A stretch of DNA of 64,000 bases from Paracoccaceae bacterium (lineage in GTDB: Bacteria > Pseudomonadota > Alphaproteobacteria > Rhodobacterales > Rhodobacteraceae): positions 68,480 to 132,479 of the forward strand of contig JABBAP010000042.1 of NCBI GenBank assembly GCA_018607905.1. Reading direction: 5' to 3'. Position numbers and translations under genes: made by a program. Below the pieces are notes generated by a model. The model worked only from the letters and a program-made list of their open reading frames with translations. It did not search any database and was not told the DNA's origin. This document shows, one piece after another, positions 45,168 to 55,002 of the stretch. The first letter of the stretch is position 1. Every line of letters starts with the position of its first letter.

Positions 45168-46331
45168 TTATAGATACGGCGCAGGATCAACGCTTTCTGT
45201 TCCGCGGCGAATTTCAAAGTGCAGGAACGCAGGGCTGCCCCCAGCAACTTTGCCAATCGCTTGACCGCGGCGCACACTTTGCCCTTTGGCAACTGAAACA
45301 TCCGACACGTTGGAATACACCGTGTACAGATTATCTGCGTGACGGATCAAAACGATCTTTGAGTTGCCGCCCGCAGATGAAACCAACGCCACTTCGCCGT
45401 TTTCGGCCGCTTTCACACCAGCGCCTTTGCTGGCCGCGATATCCAAACCTTCATTGCCACCCGGCTTGTTCGAATATCCGCGCAAAACATCCCCAGAAAC
45501 CGGTTTCAACAATTTGCGCGACGCCCCAACAGGGGTGCGCGTTTCAACGAGATTTGGGCTTTCGGGGACAACAGATTCCACCACTTTGTCAGGAAGCGGT
45601 TCCACAGCACTTGGTGGGATGGGCGTGATTGATCCCGCACCCGGTGCAGGTTCTGTCACTTGGAAATCATTGTCTTGCGATTTTACCGATCCGTCCTCAA
45701 CAACTGGGATCAACAAACGCTGCCCTTCGCGAACGGCCAAATCTTTGCCCAACCCATTCCAACTTGCCAAGGATGGCACTGAAACACGGTACAAACGCGC
45801 GATTGAATAGATCGTTTCGCCAGGTTCAACAACGTGGCGGATCGGTTCAGGGCCGTTCTGAACAGCCACTTTTGGTTTCGTGTCACCTGCCCGCCCGATC
45901 GCGGTCTGCGCAATGGATTCCAAACTGTTGGTGCTTGCACCTGTCTGCGAAATTTCTGACGCCTCAACAGGGATCACAGTGCCTTTGGGCAGCGCCAAGA
46001 CTTCGCCAGATCGTGGCAGGTAGCTTGGGGACAGGCCGTTATAGCGCGCCAACTCCGCACCTGTGAGGCCAACACGACCAGCCACATCGTTCATCGTGTC
46101 ATTGCGTCGCGCGACGATGACTTGGTAATTAGGGTACGTAATCAAACCACGACTGTCGGGTTTGGGTCGCGGCGCAACATTTGCTTGGCTTGCACTGGCC
46201 TGCGTTGGACGCCGATCCAGTTTCTCGCTCAGATTGCCGAGATCAAAACCACCTTCGCACGCGGTAAGCAAAAATACGCCGCCTGTTAGCATAAGCGCGC
46301 TTTTGCGCACCTTCGGGAAACTCATCACCAT
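45168..46331 (-). CDS. NlpD-like LysM/LytM lipoprotein (catalytically degenerate M23)
   Basis: A 387-residue lipoprotein. A signal with lipobox ALMLTGGVFLLTAC is followed by two LysM domains (YQVIVARRNDTMNDVAGRVGLTGAELARYNGL and HVVEPGETIYSIARLYRVSVPSLASWNGL), a disordered linker and a C-terminal LytM/M23 domain. The zinc ligands are missing: the usual HxGxDIA is NEGLDIA, and HLHFE is FLHFEIR. This matches NlpD, which does not cut peptidoglycan but activates cell-division amidases. ATG 46331 has GAGGT seven bases upstream. It lies 40 bases after pcm. Confidence 0.85.
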   Translation of the reverse strand: MVMSFPKVRKSALMLTGGVFLLTACEGGFDLGNLSEKLDRRPTQASASQANVAPRPKPDSRGLITYPNYQVIVARRNDTMNDVAGRVGLTGAELARYNGLSPSYLPRSGEVLALPKGTVIPVEASEISQTGASTNSLESIAQTAIGRAGDTKPKVAVQNGPEPIRHVVEPGETIYSIARLYRVSVPSLASWNGLGKDLAVREGQRLLIPVVEDGSVKSQDNDFQVTEPAPGAGSITPIPPSAVEPLPDKVVESVVPESPNLVETRTPVGASRKLLKPVSGDVLRGYSNKPGGNEGLDIAASKGAGVKAAENGEVALVSSAGGNSKIVLIRHADNLYTVYSNVSDVSVAKGQSVRRGQAIGKVAGGSPAFLHFEIRRGTESVDPAPYL

Positions 46332-46371
46332 ACTGCTCACCTCAATCATTGCCCATTTTCGGGCTTATCGT

Positions 46372-47013
46372 TTAGGATTCCTGTGCAACCCCTTCGACCA
46401 ATGGAACAAATCGCACGGGTTCTAACTCTGTGTATTCAAAGCCATTTTCTGTTTTTTCGACCTTGATCAGATGCTGAACCGCGTCCGTTTGCCCTACAGG
46501 CAAAACCATTATACCGCCCTCACGCAATTGCGCCAAGAGGTTTGCTGGCGGATCCTCCGCTGCGGCCGTCAAAAGGATACGATCAAAGGGGGCTTGGTCG
46601 GCAAGCCCTTGGCTTCCGTCCCCTGTCATCACGATAACATTGACCAAACGCATTTCATCTAGCAGACGCCGTGCATCGCGCGCCAAACCACGGTGCCGTT
46701 CAATCGTATACACACGACGCGCCAAATGCGCGAGAATGGCGGCCTGATATCCAGAGCCTGTTCCGATCTCCAGCACTTTGTCGCGAGGCCCAACATTTAG
46801 GGCTTGCGTCATCTTTGCTACGATCGAGGGCTGGCTGATCGTTTGACCACTTGCGATTGGCAGCGCCATATCCTCGTAAGCGCGCGGCGCAAAATGGCCC
46901 TGCAAAAATTCGTGGCGCGGAACTTTTTCCATAACATTCAGCACGTTCACATCCGTGACCCCTGCGCGGCGCAGAGCAAACATGAATTGCATTTTGGTTT
47001 CAGCATCAACCAT
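46372..47013 (-). CDS. pcm: Protein-L-isoaspartate O-methyltransferase
   Basis: A 213-residue SAM-dependent repair enzyme that methylates isoaspartyl residues in damaged proteins. The PCMT motifs are present: [24 protein letters not shown], the SAM-binding [16 protein letters not shown] and IMVLPVG. Its start overlaps the surE stop (TGATG), as is usual for surE-pcm-nlpD. Confidence 0.95.
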   Translation of the reverse strand: MVDAETKMQFMFALRRAGVTDVNVLNVMEKVPRHEFLQGHFAPRAYEDMALPIASGQTISQPSIVAKMTQALNVGPRDKVLEIGTGSGYQAAILAHLARRVYTIERHRGLARDARRLLDEMRLVNVIVMTGDGSQGLADQAPFDRILLTAAAEDPPANLLAQLREGGIMVLPVGQTDAVQHLIKVEKTENGFEYTELEPVRFVPLVEGVAQES

Positions 47014-47792
47014 CAGTCGAAAATCTCTTGTAGTTGCCCCATTTTTTCATGGGCGGTTAGATCAACTCGCATTGGGGTTACTGATACATAATCGTTTAGG
47101 TTCGCATGAACATCTGTTCCGGGCGCAGTCGGTTTGTCCTGCGGTCCGCCTTGAATGTACAAAAACCGCTTTGTTCCTTGAACATGGGCTTGCACACCAA
47201 ATTCCACATCTTCGCGCCATCCTTGCGCAACGGCTTTGGTGCCTTTTACTTGCGCACCAGAACAGGGCGGGAAATTCACGTTGTAAAACAGCTCGTAAGG
47301 CCCTTCGTGCCAAGGTGCTTCTTCAATCAACTTGCGCAAAACCTCTTCGCCAGCAGTTCGCGATGCTTCAAACGTATCTGCTAAGTCTCTGTTTTTTGGT
47401 CCGTAATACTGCGACAGCGCGATGGATTTCACATGGTGCAACACGGCTTCCATGCACGCACCGATGGTTCCAGAATAGAGCGTGTTATCGGCAGCATTGT
47501 TCCCGCGGTTAACCCCAGACAAGACAATATCTGGTGGGGTATCTTTCATGACATCAAACAGACCCGCCAAAACGCAATCCGCAGGCGATCCAGTAACAGA
47601 ATAGCGCCGATCCGCCAGTTTTGTCAGCAAAACGGGTTGGGAATATGAAATGCAGTGCCCGACACCCGATTGTTCATGGGCGGGCGCAATGGTCCAGACG
47701 TTTTCTTCACCTGCAATGGCGCAAGCGATCTCATGGAGCACGGCCAAACCCTCGGCTGCGATTCCATCATCATTCGTAATCAATATACGCAC
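47013..47792 (-). CDS. surE: 5'/3'-nucleotidase SurE
   Basis: A 259-residue metal-dependent nucleotidase with the N-terminal ILITNDDG metal site, the [12 protein letters not shown] segment, [26 protein letters not shown], and the tail MRVDLTAHE. It is the first gene of the leftward surE-pcm-nlpD-like operon and acts on nucleoside monophosphates, with a role in stationary-phase survival in E. coli. Confidence 0.96.
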   Translation of the reverse strand: MRILITNDDGIAAEGLAVLHEIACAIAGEENVWTIAPAHEQSGVGHCISYSQPVLLTKLADRRYSVTGSPADCVLAGLFDVMKDTPPDIVLSGVNRGNNAADNTLYSGTIGACMEAVLHHVKSIALSQYYGPKNRDLADTFEASRTAGEEVLRKLIEEAPWHEGPYELFYNVNFPPCSGAQVKGTKAVAQGWREDVEFGVQAHVQGTKRFLYIQGGPQDKPTAPGTDVHANLNDYVSVTPMRVDLTAHEKMGQLQEIFD

Positions 47793-48007
47793 GCTACATC
47801 GCCCCTTTATATTTCAACATGGTCTTAGTGCCATTCGCATCGTTGCTACCTTATGAAGGCCTCGGTGAAAAGGCGCAAAACACCGCTTTTAGCAACATCA
47901 TCCAAGGGAAACCTTGACACCACCACCTGCAAAAACAAAACTCAGAGCAGACCCGCTGGCGCGCATCTGCTGCGTTGCCACAGATTAAACCAACAGGAGC
48001 TGCCAAA

Positions 48008-49582
48008 ATGTCTGCGAAACTTCTCACCACAATCTCTGCACTCGCGCTTAGCGCAACCGCTGCCACAGCGGATTTCTCACTGACTGTTCTACACACCAAC
48101 GATTTTCACTCGCGCTTTGAACCCATCAGTAAATACGACAGCGGATGTGGCGCTGAAGACAATGCAGAAGGCAAATGTTTCGGCGGCTCTGCGCGCCTTG
48201 TCACTGCCATCGCAGATGCCCGTAAACGCTCCAACAACTCTATCCTTGTGGATGGTGGTGACCAATTCCAAGGTTCGTTGTTCTACACCTATTACAAAGG
48301 CAAACTAGCCGCCGAAATGATGAACAAAATGGGCTATGACGGCATGACCGTCGGCAACCACGAATTCGACGATGGGCCAGAGGTGTTGCGCGGGTTTATG
48401 GACGCAGTGAATTTCCCGATCCTCATGTCCAATGCAGATGTAAGCGCCGAGGAAATCCTCGCAGGCAAGCTGGCAAAATCCACAGTGATCGAACGTGGCG
48501 GTGAGAAAATCGGCCTCATCGGTCTCACGCCACAAGATACAGATGAGCTTGCTTCTCCTGGCGAGAATATCACGTTTTCTGATCCCGTGGCGGCCGTTCA
48601 GGGCGAAGTGGACAAATTAACGGCCGAGGGCGTGAACAAGATTATCGTTCTTTCCCACTCTGGCTATGTGGTTGATCAAAAGGTCGCCGCTGAAACAACG
48701 GGTGTGGACGTGATCGTTGGCGGCCATTCAAATACACTGCTTTCAAATACCAATGAACGTGCCGTTGGGCCCTACCCTACAATGGTTGGTTCCACAGCAA
48801 TCGTGCAGGCCTATGCCTACGGCAAATTTTTGGGCGAACTGAACGTCACCTTCAACGATGCAGGCGAAATCACAACTGCTGTGGGTGAGCCATTGGTCAT
48901 GGATGGCACTGTGGCCGAAGATGGTGCCACAAAAGACCGTATCGCCGAAGCGGCAAAACCGCTTGAAGAAATCCGCAACAAAATTGTCGCCAGCGCCGCC
49001 GAGGCGATTGAAGGCGACCGCGCCATCTGCCGTATCCAAGAATGCGCGATGGGCAACCTTGTGGCAGACGCAATGTTGGATCGCGTAAAAGACCAAGGCA
49101 TTACCATTTCAATCGCCAACTCAGGCGGCATCCGCGCCTCCATCGACGCAGGCGAGGTCACAATGGGCGAAGTTCTGACGGTGCTGCCGTTCCAAAACAC
49201 GCTGTCTACATTTCAAGTATCTGGTCAAACCATCCTTGACGCGCTTGAAAACGGGGTCAGCCAAGTGGAAGAGGTCAAAGGCCGCTTCCCACAAGTTGCT
49301 GGTCTCAAATATTCATGGGACATCAAAGTCGCGGCGGGCGAAGGTCGTATTTCCGATGTGATGGTCGCCACAAGCGACGGGTTCGCCCCGATTGATCCAG
49401 CGGCCACCTACGGCGTCGTGTCCAACAACTATGTGCGCGGCGGCGGTGACGGCTATAAAATGTTCCGCGATGCTGCAAACGTCTATGATTACGGCCCAGA
49501 TGTTGCCGATGTTCTAGCGGAATATATGGCAAATTCAGGTGGCTACACACCTTACCTTGATGGCCGCATCACTGCGAAATGA
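48008..49582 (+). CDS. Periplasmic 5'-nucleotidase / UshA-like metallophosphatase
   Basis: A 524-residue exported enzyme. The signal peptide is LLTTISALALSATAATAD. The metallophosphatase domain carries LHTNDFHSRFEP, DGGDQFQGS, GNHEFDDGPE, LSHSGY and GGHSN. The C-terminal substrate domain carries NSGGIRASIDAGEVTMGEVLTVLPFQNTL and NNYVRGGGDGY. It would dephosphorylate nucleotides in the periplasm for phosphate and nucleoside uptake. ATG 48008 has AGGAG upstream; the track's TTG is earlier. It overlaps the next gene by ATGA. Confidence 0.92.
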   Translation: MSAKLLTTISALALSATAATADFSLTVLHTNDFHSRFEPISKYDSGCGAEDNAEGKCFGGSARLVTAIADARKRSNNSILVDGGDQFQGSLFYTYYKGKLAAEMMNKMGYDGMTVGNHEFDDGPEVLRGFMDAVNFPILMSNADVSAEEILAGKLAKSTVIERGGEKIGLIGLTPQDTDELASPGENITFSDPVAAVQGEVDKLTAEGVNKIIVLSHSGYVVDQKVAAETTGVDVIVGGHSNTLLSNTNERAVGPYPTMVGSTAIVQAYAYGKFLGELNVTFNDAGEITTAVGEPLVMDGTVAEDGATKDRIAEAAKPLEEIRNKIVASAAEAIEGDRAICRIQECAMGNLVADAMLDRVKDQGITISIANSGGIRASIDAGEVTMGEVLTVLPFQNTLSTFQVSGQTILDALENGVSQVEEVKGRFPQVAGLKYSWDIKVAAGEGRISDVMVATSDGFAPIDPAATYGVVSNNYVRGGGDGYKMFRDAANVYDYGPDVADVLAEYMANSGGYTPYLDGRITAK

Positions 49583-50064
49583 TACGCGCAAAAATGCTCC
49601 TCCTCGGCGCGGCATTTGTCGCGCTGGGATCAACTGGAATTGCCCAACAAAGCTGTTTTGCGCGCGACTACTCTGCGGATCACATGCGTAAAACGCCGAA
49701 CCAAATGGTCAAGTCCATCGCCATTCGGTTTGAAGGACCAGCGAACGACAAATCTTCCACAGGCGATTGGGGAGATGTGACTGCCTATTTCACGGACACG
49801 CCCAATAAATTCACCCAAACGCTGTACTGCCAGATGATTGACGGCAAACAATGGTGCGGTGTCGAATGTGATGGCGGCGGCGCAGAAGTCACTTGGAAAG
49901 ATCGCGACACCATCTTGATCAAGACCGAAGGCTTTATAGTGTCGGGTGGCTGCGATGGAAGCGAAACGGAAACGCGCTTTGTAAAAGATTTAAACGCAAA
50001 ATCCACGACCTTTCGTTTGAACCGCACATCAATGGACGCATGCCCACCGCTTGACGCCCAATAA
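49579..50064 (+). CDS. Hypothetical secreted protein
   Basis: A 161-residue protein with a signal peptide (KMLLLGAAFVALGSTGIAQ). The mature part has several cysteines (SCFARDY, YCQMIDGKQWCGVECDGGG, GGCDGS, DACPP), suggesting disulfides in the periplasm. The start overlaps the nucleotidase stop, so the two are co-translated, but I know no shared role. No family recognised. Confidence 0.7.
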   Translation: MIRAKMLLLGAAFVALGSTGIAQQSCFARDYSADHMRKTPNQMVKSIAIRFEGPANDKSSTGDWGDVTAYFTDTPNKFTQTLYCQMIDGKQWCGVECDGGGAEVTWKDRDTILIKTEGFIVSGGCDGSETETRFVKDLNAKSTTFRLNRTSMDACPPLDAQ

Positions 50065-50069
50065 GGCAA

Positions 50070-50357
50070 TTATTTGAGTTCAACCTCAACAAAACTCATA
50101 TCGGTCGCGCCCGTGTTGATCACGTTATGCTCCACACCCTCCATCCGACGATAGGCCGAACCAGCGGGTACTTTTACTTCTGATGTGGTGCCATCAGGGT
50201 GCGAAAGCATCATATCCAAATCCGTCACCGCGGTGATGACGTAATCAAACCCATGCGTGTGCCAGCCCGTTTCCGCGTTGGGCGCAAAATCAAATCGCGT
50301 CACGCGCACTCGCTCATCATCAATCAATTGCGTTGCAACGGCTTGTGGTTTTGTCAT
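50070..50357 (-). CDS. Cupin-fold protein
   Basis: A 95-residue single-domain cupin: RFDFAPNAETGWHTHGFDYVITAVTD holds the first metal motif (HTH ... Y) and PAGSAYRRMEGVEHNVINTG the second. The start at ATG 50357 is preferred because the track's first 19 residues come from the intergenic repeat. Small cupins of this kind bind a metal and a small acid; the function is not predictable. It is convergent with the gene before it. Confidence 0.8.
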   Translation of the reverse strand: MTKPQAVATQLIDDERVRVTRFDFAPNAETGWHTHGFDYVITAVTDLDMMLSHPDGTTSEVKVPAGSAYRRMEGVEHNVINTGATDMSFVEVELK

Positions 50358-50370
50358 CGTTTTATCCCTT

Positions 50371-50392
50371 GAGTATTTTGGGACAAAAGAAG
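50371..50392 (-). repeat. Copy 6 of the intergenic repeat, inverted (CTTCTTTTGTCCCAAAATACTC)
   Basis: This copy is on the minus strand, 14 bases upstream of the cupin start. It resembles copy 1 in ending AAAATACTC. Confidence 0.45.
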
Positions 50393-50506
50393 CAGGCATG
50401 ACGGGTTCTGTCAAACGCTCTAAAAACCTGCGTGTTCCGATTGGCCGCGCCGTGGTACGAATTGCTCAACGCGATTCCTCACCACTCGGCTGAACATGCC
50501 GACACA

Positions 50507-50914
50507 ATGAAAGACATCCCAATGGCCGATTTATTCAATGAAGACCTGTTCCTACAAGGCTTAGAGCAACGCAAATCCACACTTGGCGCCGAATACGTCG
50601 AAAAGAACCTCGCCGCCGCAGATGAGTTCACCCGCCCCTTTCAAGAAGCCATGACGGCGTGGTGCTGGGGCTTTGGTTGGGGCGACGATGTGATCCCCGC
50701 CAAAACCCGCTCCATGATGAACCTCGCAATGCTAGGCGCGCTAGGCAAAATGCACGAATGGGAAATCCACTGCAAAGGCGCATTAACCAACGGCGTCACC
50801 AAAGAAGAAATTCGCGCGATTATCCACGTGGTTGGTATTTATTGTGGGGTGCCTCAATCTCTTGAATGTTTCCGCGTCGCCCGTAAGGTGCTGGAGGAAG
50901 CAGGAGAATTGTAG
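50507..50914 (+). CDS. Carboxymuconolactone decarboxylase family protein
   Basis: A 135-residue all-helical protein: FTRPFQEAMTAWCWGFGWGDDVIPAKTRSMMNLAMLGALGKMHEWEIHCKGALTNGVTKEEIRAIIHVVGIYCGVPQS is close to PcaC-type 4-carboxymuconolactone decarboxylases of the beta-ketoadipate pathway. No other pca genes are in the window, so it may be a related decarboxylase or peroxidase-like protein. The start may be ATG 50507 or 50522; the track's start at 50432 lies in the leader. Confidence 0.85.
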   Translation: MKDIPMADLFNEDLFLQGLEQRKSTLGAEYVEKNLAAADEFTRPFQEAMTAWCWGFGWGDDVIPAKTRSMMNLAMLGALGKMHEWEIHCKGALTNGVTKEEIRAIIHVVGIYCGVPQSLECFRVARKVLEEAGEL

Positions 50915-50947
50915 TTTTTAGTGACGAATTACCATTCATGCATAAAT

Positions 50948-50978
50948 TGTGATCACATAAAAAATACGTGTGATCACA
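50948..50978. promoter_or_regulatory. Twin TGTGATCACA palindromes upstream of sucC
   Basis: TGTGATCACA occurs at 50948-50957 and again at 50969-50978. Their centres are exactly 21 bases apart, two helical turns, in AT-rich DNA 108-139 bases before the sucC ATG. A weaker relative, TGTGATATCA, is at 50994-51003. This is the layout of a double operator for a dimeric regulator (GntR- or LacI-type are candidates). The half-sites touch with no spacer, unlike a CRP site. Confidence 0.7.
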
Positions 50979-51086
50979 AAACACACAAAATCATGTGATA
51001 TCAACAATTATTGGCGTTTTCCTCTTTGAACGCTCTCTTTTCTATGGCACCAAATAGGAAATTCTTTGCCTTAAGGGACAGTCCAC

Positions 51087-52280
51087 ATGAACATTCATGA
51101 ATACCAAGCCAAACAACTCCTTAAAGAATATGGCGCGCCAGTCTCTGATGGTCGCGCTGTTTTACGCGCAGAAGATGCCAAAACAGCGGCGGGTGAATTG
51201 GATGGCCCGCTTTGGGTTGTAAAAGCGCAAATTCATGCGGGGGGCCGTGGCAAAGGCACCTTCACAGAGGCCGCCGCTGGTGATCAAGGCGGTGTGCGCC
51301 TGACGAAATCGGTAACTGAAGCCGCCGAGGAAGCGCAAAAAATGTTGGGCCGCACCTTGGTCACGCATCAAACTGGCCCCGCTGGCAAGCAAGTAAACCG
51401 TGTCTACATCGAAGACGGCGCAGGCATTGAAAGCGAACTTTACCTCGCTTTGCTGGTTGATCGGAACTCCTCTCGCGTATCTTTTGTTGCCTCCACTGAG
51501 GGCGGTATGGATATCGAAGAAGTCGCCGCAAACACTCCTGAGAAAATCGTAACTTTCACCGTAGACCCTGCATCTGGCCTATCTGCATTCCACGGTCGCC
51601 GAGTTGCATTCGCACTCGGCCTTGAGGGCAAACTCGTCAAACAGTGCGTCACGCTGATAGGGCAACTGTACAAAATGTTCATTGAGCGGGACATGGAAAT
51701 GCTCGAAATCAACCCACTGATCGTAACAGATGGTGGCGATCTAAAATGTCTTGATGCGAAAATGGGCTTCGATAGCAACGCATTATATCGCCAAAAAGCG
51801 ATCCTCGATCTGCGCGACGAAACTGAAGAAGACCCAAAAGAGCTGGCGGCTTCAAAATTCGATCTCAACTACATCGCGCTTGATGGTGAAATTGGTTGCA
51901 TGGTGAACGGTGCCGGCCTTGCGATGGCCACAATGGACATCATCAAACTTTATGGCTCCGAACCTGCCAACTTCCTTGATGTGGGTGGCGGTGCGACAAC
52001 AGAAAAAGTGACCGAGGCCTTCAAGATCATCACCTCTGATCCGCAAGTCAAAGGCATTCTCGTGAACATCTTTGGTGGCATCATGCGCTGCGACGTGATC
52101 GCAGAAGGTGTGGTTGCAGCGGTGAAAGAAGTCGGCCTACAAGTGCCACTTGTTGTCCGCCTAGAAGGCACAAACGTTGCCGAAGGCAAAAAGATCATCA
52201 ACGAAAGTGGCCTTGACGTAATCGCCGCCGACGATCTGGGCGACGCAGCAGAGAAAATCGTGAAAGCGGTTAAGGGCTGA
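51087..52280 (+). CDS. sucC: Succinyl-CoA synthetase beta subunit
   Basis: A 397-residue subunit of the TCA-cycle ligase converting succinyl-CoA to succinate with ATP or GTP formation. The ATP-grasp domain begins [19 protein letters not shown] and contains [13 protein letters not shown] and [11 protein letters not shown]. The C-terminal CoA-ligase domain has [15 protein letters not shown] and the FLDVGGGA motif. First gene of the suc region, behind the twin palindromes. Its partner sucD is 1.8 kb downstream rather than adjacent. Confidence 0.97.
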   Translation: MNIHEYQAKQLLKEYGAPVSDGRAVLRAEDAKTAAGELDGPLWVVKAQIHAGGRGKGTFTEAAAGDQGGVRLTKSVTEAAEEAQKMLGRTLVTHQTGPAGKQVNRVYIEDGAGIESELYLALLVDRNSSRVSFVASTEGGMDIEEVAANTPEKIVTFTVDPASGLSAFHGRRVAFALGLEGKLVKQCVTLIGQLYKMFIERDMEMLEINPLIVTDGGDLKCLDAKMGFDSNALYRQKAILDLRDETEEDPKELAASKFDLNYIALDGEIGCMVNGAGLAMATMDIIKLYGSEPANFLDVGGGATTEKVTEAFKIITSDPQVKGILVNIFGGIMRCDVIAEGVVAAVKEVGLQVPLVVRLEGTNVAEGKKIINESGLDVIAADDLGDAAEKIVKAVKG

Positions 52281-52282
52281 AC

Positions 52283-52714
52283 ATGCGCCGCCTCCTTTGT
52301 TCTTTCGTTGTGATCGTCATTGGGAGTTTGCCTATCAATGCAGGCGATCTCCCCGGTGCTTTGGCACTTCGGTTGCAACAAGGCGTTCAGGCCTGCGTAG
52401 CGTATTATAAAGACAACGCCGCTTTAACTTCGTTGCAACAGTTTGGGTTCTCTCCCAAAGGTACAGGTGCTGAAATTACGCTTGCGCCGCCTGTTGTGCC
52501 CAACAAGATAAAAGTGCGCGTTTACACCGAAGGGCCGCAAGACATTGAATGCGAGATTCATGCCAATTACACCCGAAATGACACCCAGAAACACGCCTTT
52601 AACCTAACTTTGGCGGTGCTGCAAAAAATGGCTTTTCTCGACTGCGCGAACACCACTATTCAAGCAAGGCAAAAACGATTTACCAAGACGGTACCACAAG
52701 TATGTTCCATTTGA
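52283..52714 (+). CDS. Hypothetical secreted protein inserted in the suc operon
   Basis: A 143-residue protein with a signal peptide ([19 protein letters not shown]). Four cysteines in the mature part ([27 protein letters not shown]) would allow two disulfides. It starts two bases after the sucC stop, so it is probably co-transcribed. No family recognised. Confidence 0.65.
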   Translation: MRRLLCSFVVIVIGSLPINAGDLPGALALRLQQGVQACVAYYKDNAALTSLQQFGFSPKGTGAEITLAPPVVPNKIKVRVYTEGPQDIECEIHANYTRNDTQKHAFNLTLAVLQKMAFLDCANTTIQARQKRFTKTVPQVCSI

Positions 52715-52763
52715 TCCGTGTCAAACAGGGCAAGGTGATGATTAAATTCAAAAGGCGGAACCT

Positions 52764-53309
52764 ATGATGTTTGGTTCAGCTTCTATTCACGAAACACGTT
52801 TTGCACCTGCGTCTTTGGTGTGTGCTGCGCTTAGCGCGATTTGCTTATCGCCGTCCACTGCCGCTGCGCGCGAACCTGCAATCACTGCTTTCACTGCCGC
52901 GTGTTTTAACAAAGGCTACACGCAACAACGCATCACCCAAGCAATGGAACACGCCATTGGTGGGCCGCTCTCGTTTGACCTTACGTTCTGGGATAAAGCG
53001 CTCGCGCCTGCACCCAACACCTCTGATTTTCATGAACGCCGCTGCGAAGTGGCCTTTGCGGGCGATCATACGCAAACCGCGATTGACGCATTGCGCGAAA
53101 AGATGGCAACGCCACCGGTTTTCGGACATAAAATTCCGCTTCCTGTGACCCATGCCGCAAATTCAGGCACTGCGCTGATCGAAGGGCGCGAATTGCTGCG
53201 CGGTCGAACGGCCGTGATCCAAATTGGCACGCGGCCGACCCAAACTGGCATCGAAACCTACATCATCGTAGATCGCCTGCCCGCAAATTGGCAGGATCAA
53301 TTGCAATGA
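52764..53309 (+). CDS. Hypothetical secreted protein inserted in the suc operon
   Basis: A 181-residue protein with a signal-like N-terminus ending in SPSTAAAREP (ASLVCAALSAICL is the hydrophobic core). Two cysteines follow (TAACFNKG and ERRCEVAF). The central part is predicted to mix helix and strand. It overlaps the methyltransferase gene by ATGA. Two successive ATG codons make the start ambiguous by three bases. Function unknown. Confidence 0.65.
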   Translation: MMFGSASIHETRFAPASLVCAALSAICLSPSTAAAREPAITAFTAACFNKGYTQQRITQAMEHAIGGPLSFDLTFWDKALAPAPNTSDFHERRCEVAFAGDHTQTAIDALREKMATPPVFGHKIPLPVTHAANSGTALIEGRELLRGRTAVIQIGTRPTQTGIETYIIVDRLPANWQDQLQ

Positions 53310-54109
53310 ACGCGCTTACTCCGTTCCGCCCCTGCCCTGCCTGTGACACGCCCGACGTGACAAACATGGCGCAATTTGCCCATGACACTTGGAAAATCGG
53401 GAAATGCAAACTTTGCGATTTTGTTTTCTTGCGAAACCCAACTGAATACGAAGCCTTGGAAGAGGATTTCGCTTGGGAAGAAACATTTTGGGCCGAAGAC
53501 GCTGAACGTAAAAAGAAGCGCGGCATACTGAAACGCGCTGCCTACCATGCCCGTATGCTCGGTTATCGCCTAAAAGGGGATCCCCAAAACAAATACGTCA
53601 AGCTGCTCGGTGCGGGTAAGATCCTCGATATTGGCTGCGGAGAGGTCGTACGTTGGACGGCTCCGTTTGAACCCTACGGCATTGAAATATCCAAACATCT
53701 TCATGCACGTGCTGACGCCAAAATGAAAGCGCTCGGCGGTGAATGTTTCCAAGGCGCAGGCGCGGAGCGTATTTTCACCCTGCCTGAAAACCATTTCGAC
53801 AGCGTGATGATGCACAGCTATTTGGAACACGAAGTCCAGTATCGCGAATTGCTTGCGGGGTGTTTTCGCTGCCTCAAACCCGGTGGCAGAGCGTTTATCC
53901 GTGTGCCAAATTTCAACTCGTTAAATCGCCGTTTGGTCGGGGCGAAATGGCCAGGCTTTCGCTATCCCGATCACGTCAATTACTTCACCCAACAGACCTT
54001 GCGCACCGCGGCGCAAGAAGCGGGTTTCGAATTTAAACTCACCAACAAAGCCAAAATCTGGCTCGACGACAACATTCAGGCATTGCTGACAAAGCCTGCC
54101 GTAACTTAA
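53306..54109 (+). CDS. SAM-dependent methyltransferase with N-terminal zinc ribbon
   Basis: A 267-residue protein. The N-terminus has C10PAC13 and C34KLC37, a likely zinc ribbon. The Rossmann methyltransferase domain has the SAM motif [16 protein letters not shown] and the later [16 protein letters not shown] and [13 protein letters not shown], as in the Methyltransf_23/type 12 groups seen in polysaccharide clusters. I use ATG 53306, overlapping the previous stop; the track is 18 bases longer. Its place between sucC and sucD is unusual. Confidence 0.82.
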   Translation: MNALTPFRPCPACDTPDVTNMAQFAHDTWKIGKCKLCDFVFLRNPTEYEALEEDFAWEETFWAEDAERKKKRGILKRAAYHARMLGYRLKGDPQNKYVKLLGAGKILDIGCGEVVRWTAPFEPYGIEISKHLHARADAKMKALGGECFQGAGAERIFTLPENHFDSVMMHSYLEHEVQYRELLAGCFRCLKPGGRAFIRVPNFNSLNRRLVGAKWPGFRYPDHVNYFTQQTLRTAAQEAGFEFKLTNKAKIWLDDNIQALLTKPAVT

Positions 54110-54120
54110 GGACCAAAAAC

Positions 54121-55002
54121 ATGGCCGTACTGATAGATGAAAACACCAAAGTGATCTGCCAAGGCATCACCGGATCCCAAGGCACGTTCCACTCTGAGCA
54201 AGCCATTGAATACGGCACAAAAATGGTTGGCGGCGTTACTCCTGGCAAAGGTGGGCAATCTCACCTCGGCATGCCAGTGTTCAATTCAGTGCACGAAGCA
54301 AAACATGTAACTGACGCCAATGCTTCCGTGATCTACGTCCCCCCACCCTTCGCAGCAGATTCCATCCTTGAGGCCATCGACGCTGAAATGGAATTGATCG
54401 TTTGCATCACCGAAGGCATCCCCGTTCTTGATATGATGCGCGTGAAACGCGCGTTAGAAGGTTCCAAATCCCGCCTGATCGGCCCAAACTGCCCGGGCGT
54501 TATCACGCCAGATGCCTGTAAAATCGGCATTATGCCGGGCCATATCCACAAACGCGGCTCTGTTGGTATCGTTTCACGCTCTGGCACGCTCACTTACGAG
54601 GCTGTGGGCCAAACAACTGCGGCGGGCCTTGGCCAATCCACTGCTATCGGCATTGGCGGCGACCCGATCAAGGGCACCGAACACATTGATTGCCTAGAAA
54701 TGTTCCTTGCGGACCCAGAAACCCAATCCATCATCATGTTGGGTGAAATTGGTGGCTCCGCAGAAGAAGAAGCCGCGCAGTTCCTCGCAGATGAGGCAAA
54801 AAAAGGCCGCTCCAAACCAACAGCAGGTTTCATTGCTGGCCGCACTGCCCCTCCTGGCCGTCGAATGGGCCACGCTGGCGCAATTGTTGCAGGCGGCAAA
54901 GGCGGCGCAGAAGACAAGATCGAAGCCATGAAAGCAGCAGGTATTATTGTTGCAGATAGCCCTGCTGGTTTGGGCGAGGCAGTGTTGAAGGCGATAGGCT
55001 AA
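54121..55002 (+). CDS. sucD: Succinyl-CoA synthetase alpha subunit
   Basis: A 293-residue partner of SucC. The CoA-binding N-terminal domain has [21 protein letters not shown]. The phosphohistidine active site region shows as [17 protein letters not shown]. Length is normal. It is followed by a hydrolase gene whose ATG shares the stop (TAATG). Confidence 0.97.
   Translation: MAVLIDENTKVICQGITGSQGTFHSEQAIEYGTKMVGGVTPGKGGQSHLGMPVFNSVHEAKHVTDANASVIYVPPPFAADSILEAIDAEMELIVCITEGIPVLDMMRVKRALEGSKSRLIGPNCPGVITPDACKIGIMPGHIHKRGSVGIVSRSGTLTYEAVGQTTAAGLGQSTAIGIGGDPIKGTEHIDCLEMFLADPETQSIIMLGEIGGSAEEEAAQFLADEAKKGRSKPTAGFIAGRTAPPGRRMGHAGAIVAGGKGGAEDKIEAMKAAGIIVADSPAGLGEAVLKAIG

Noticed and set aside
50948-50978. 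CRP/FNR-type binding sites
   Set aside because: CRP needs TGTGA-N6-TCACA and FNR needs TTGAT-N4-ATCAA; here the half-sites touch directly, so another regulator family is more likely.
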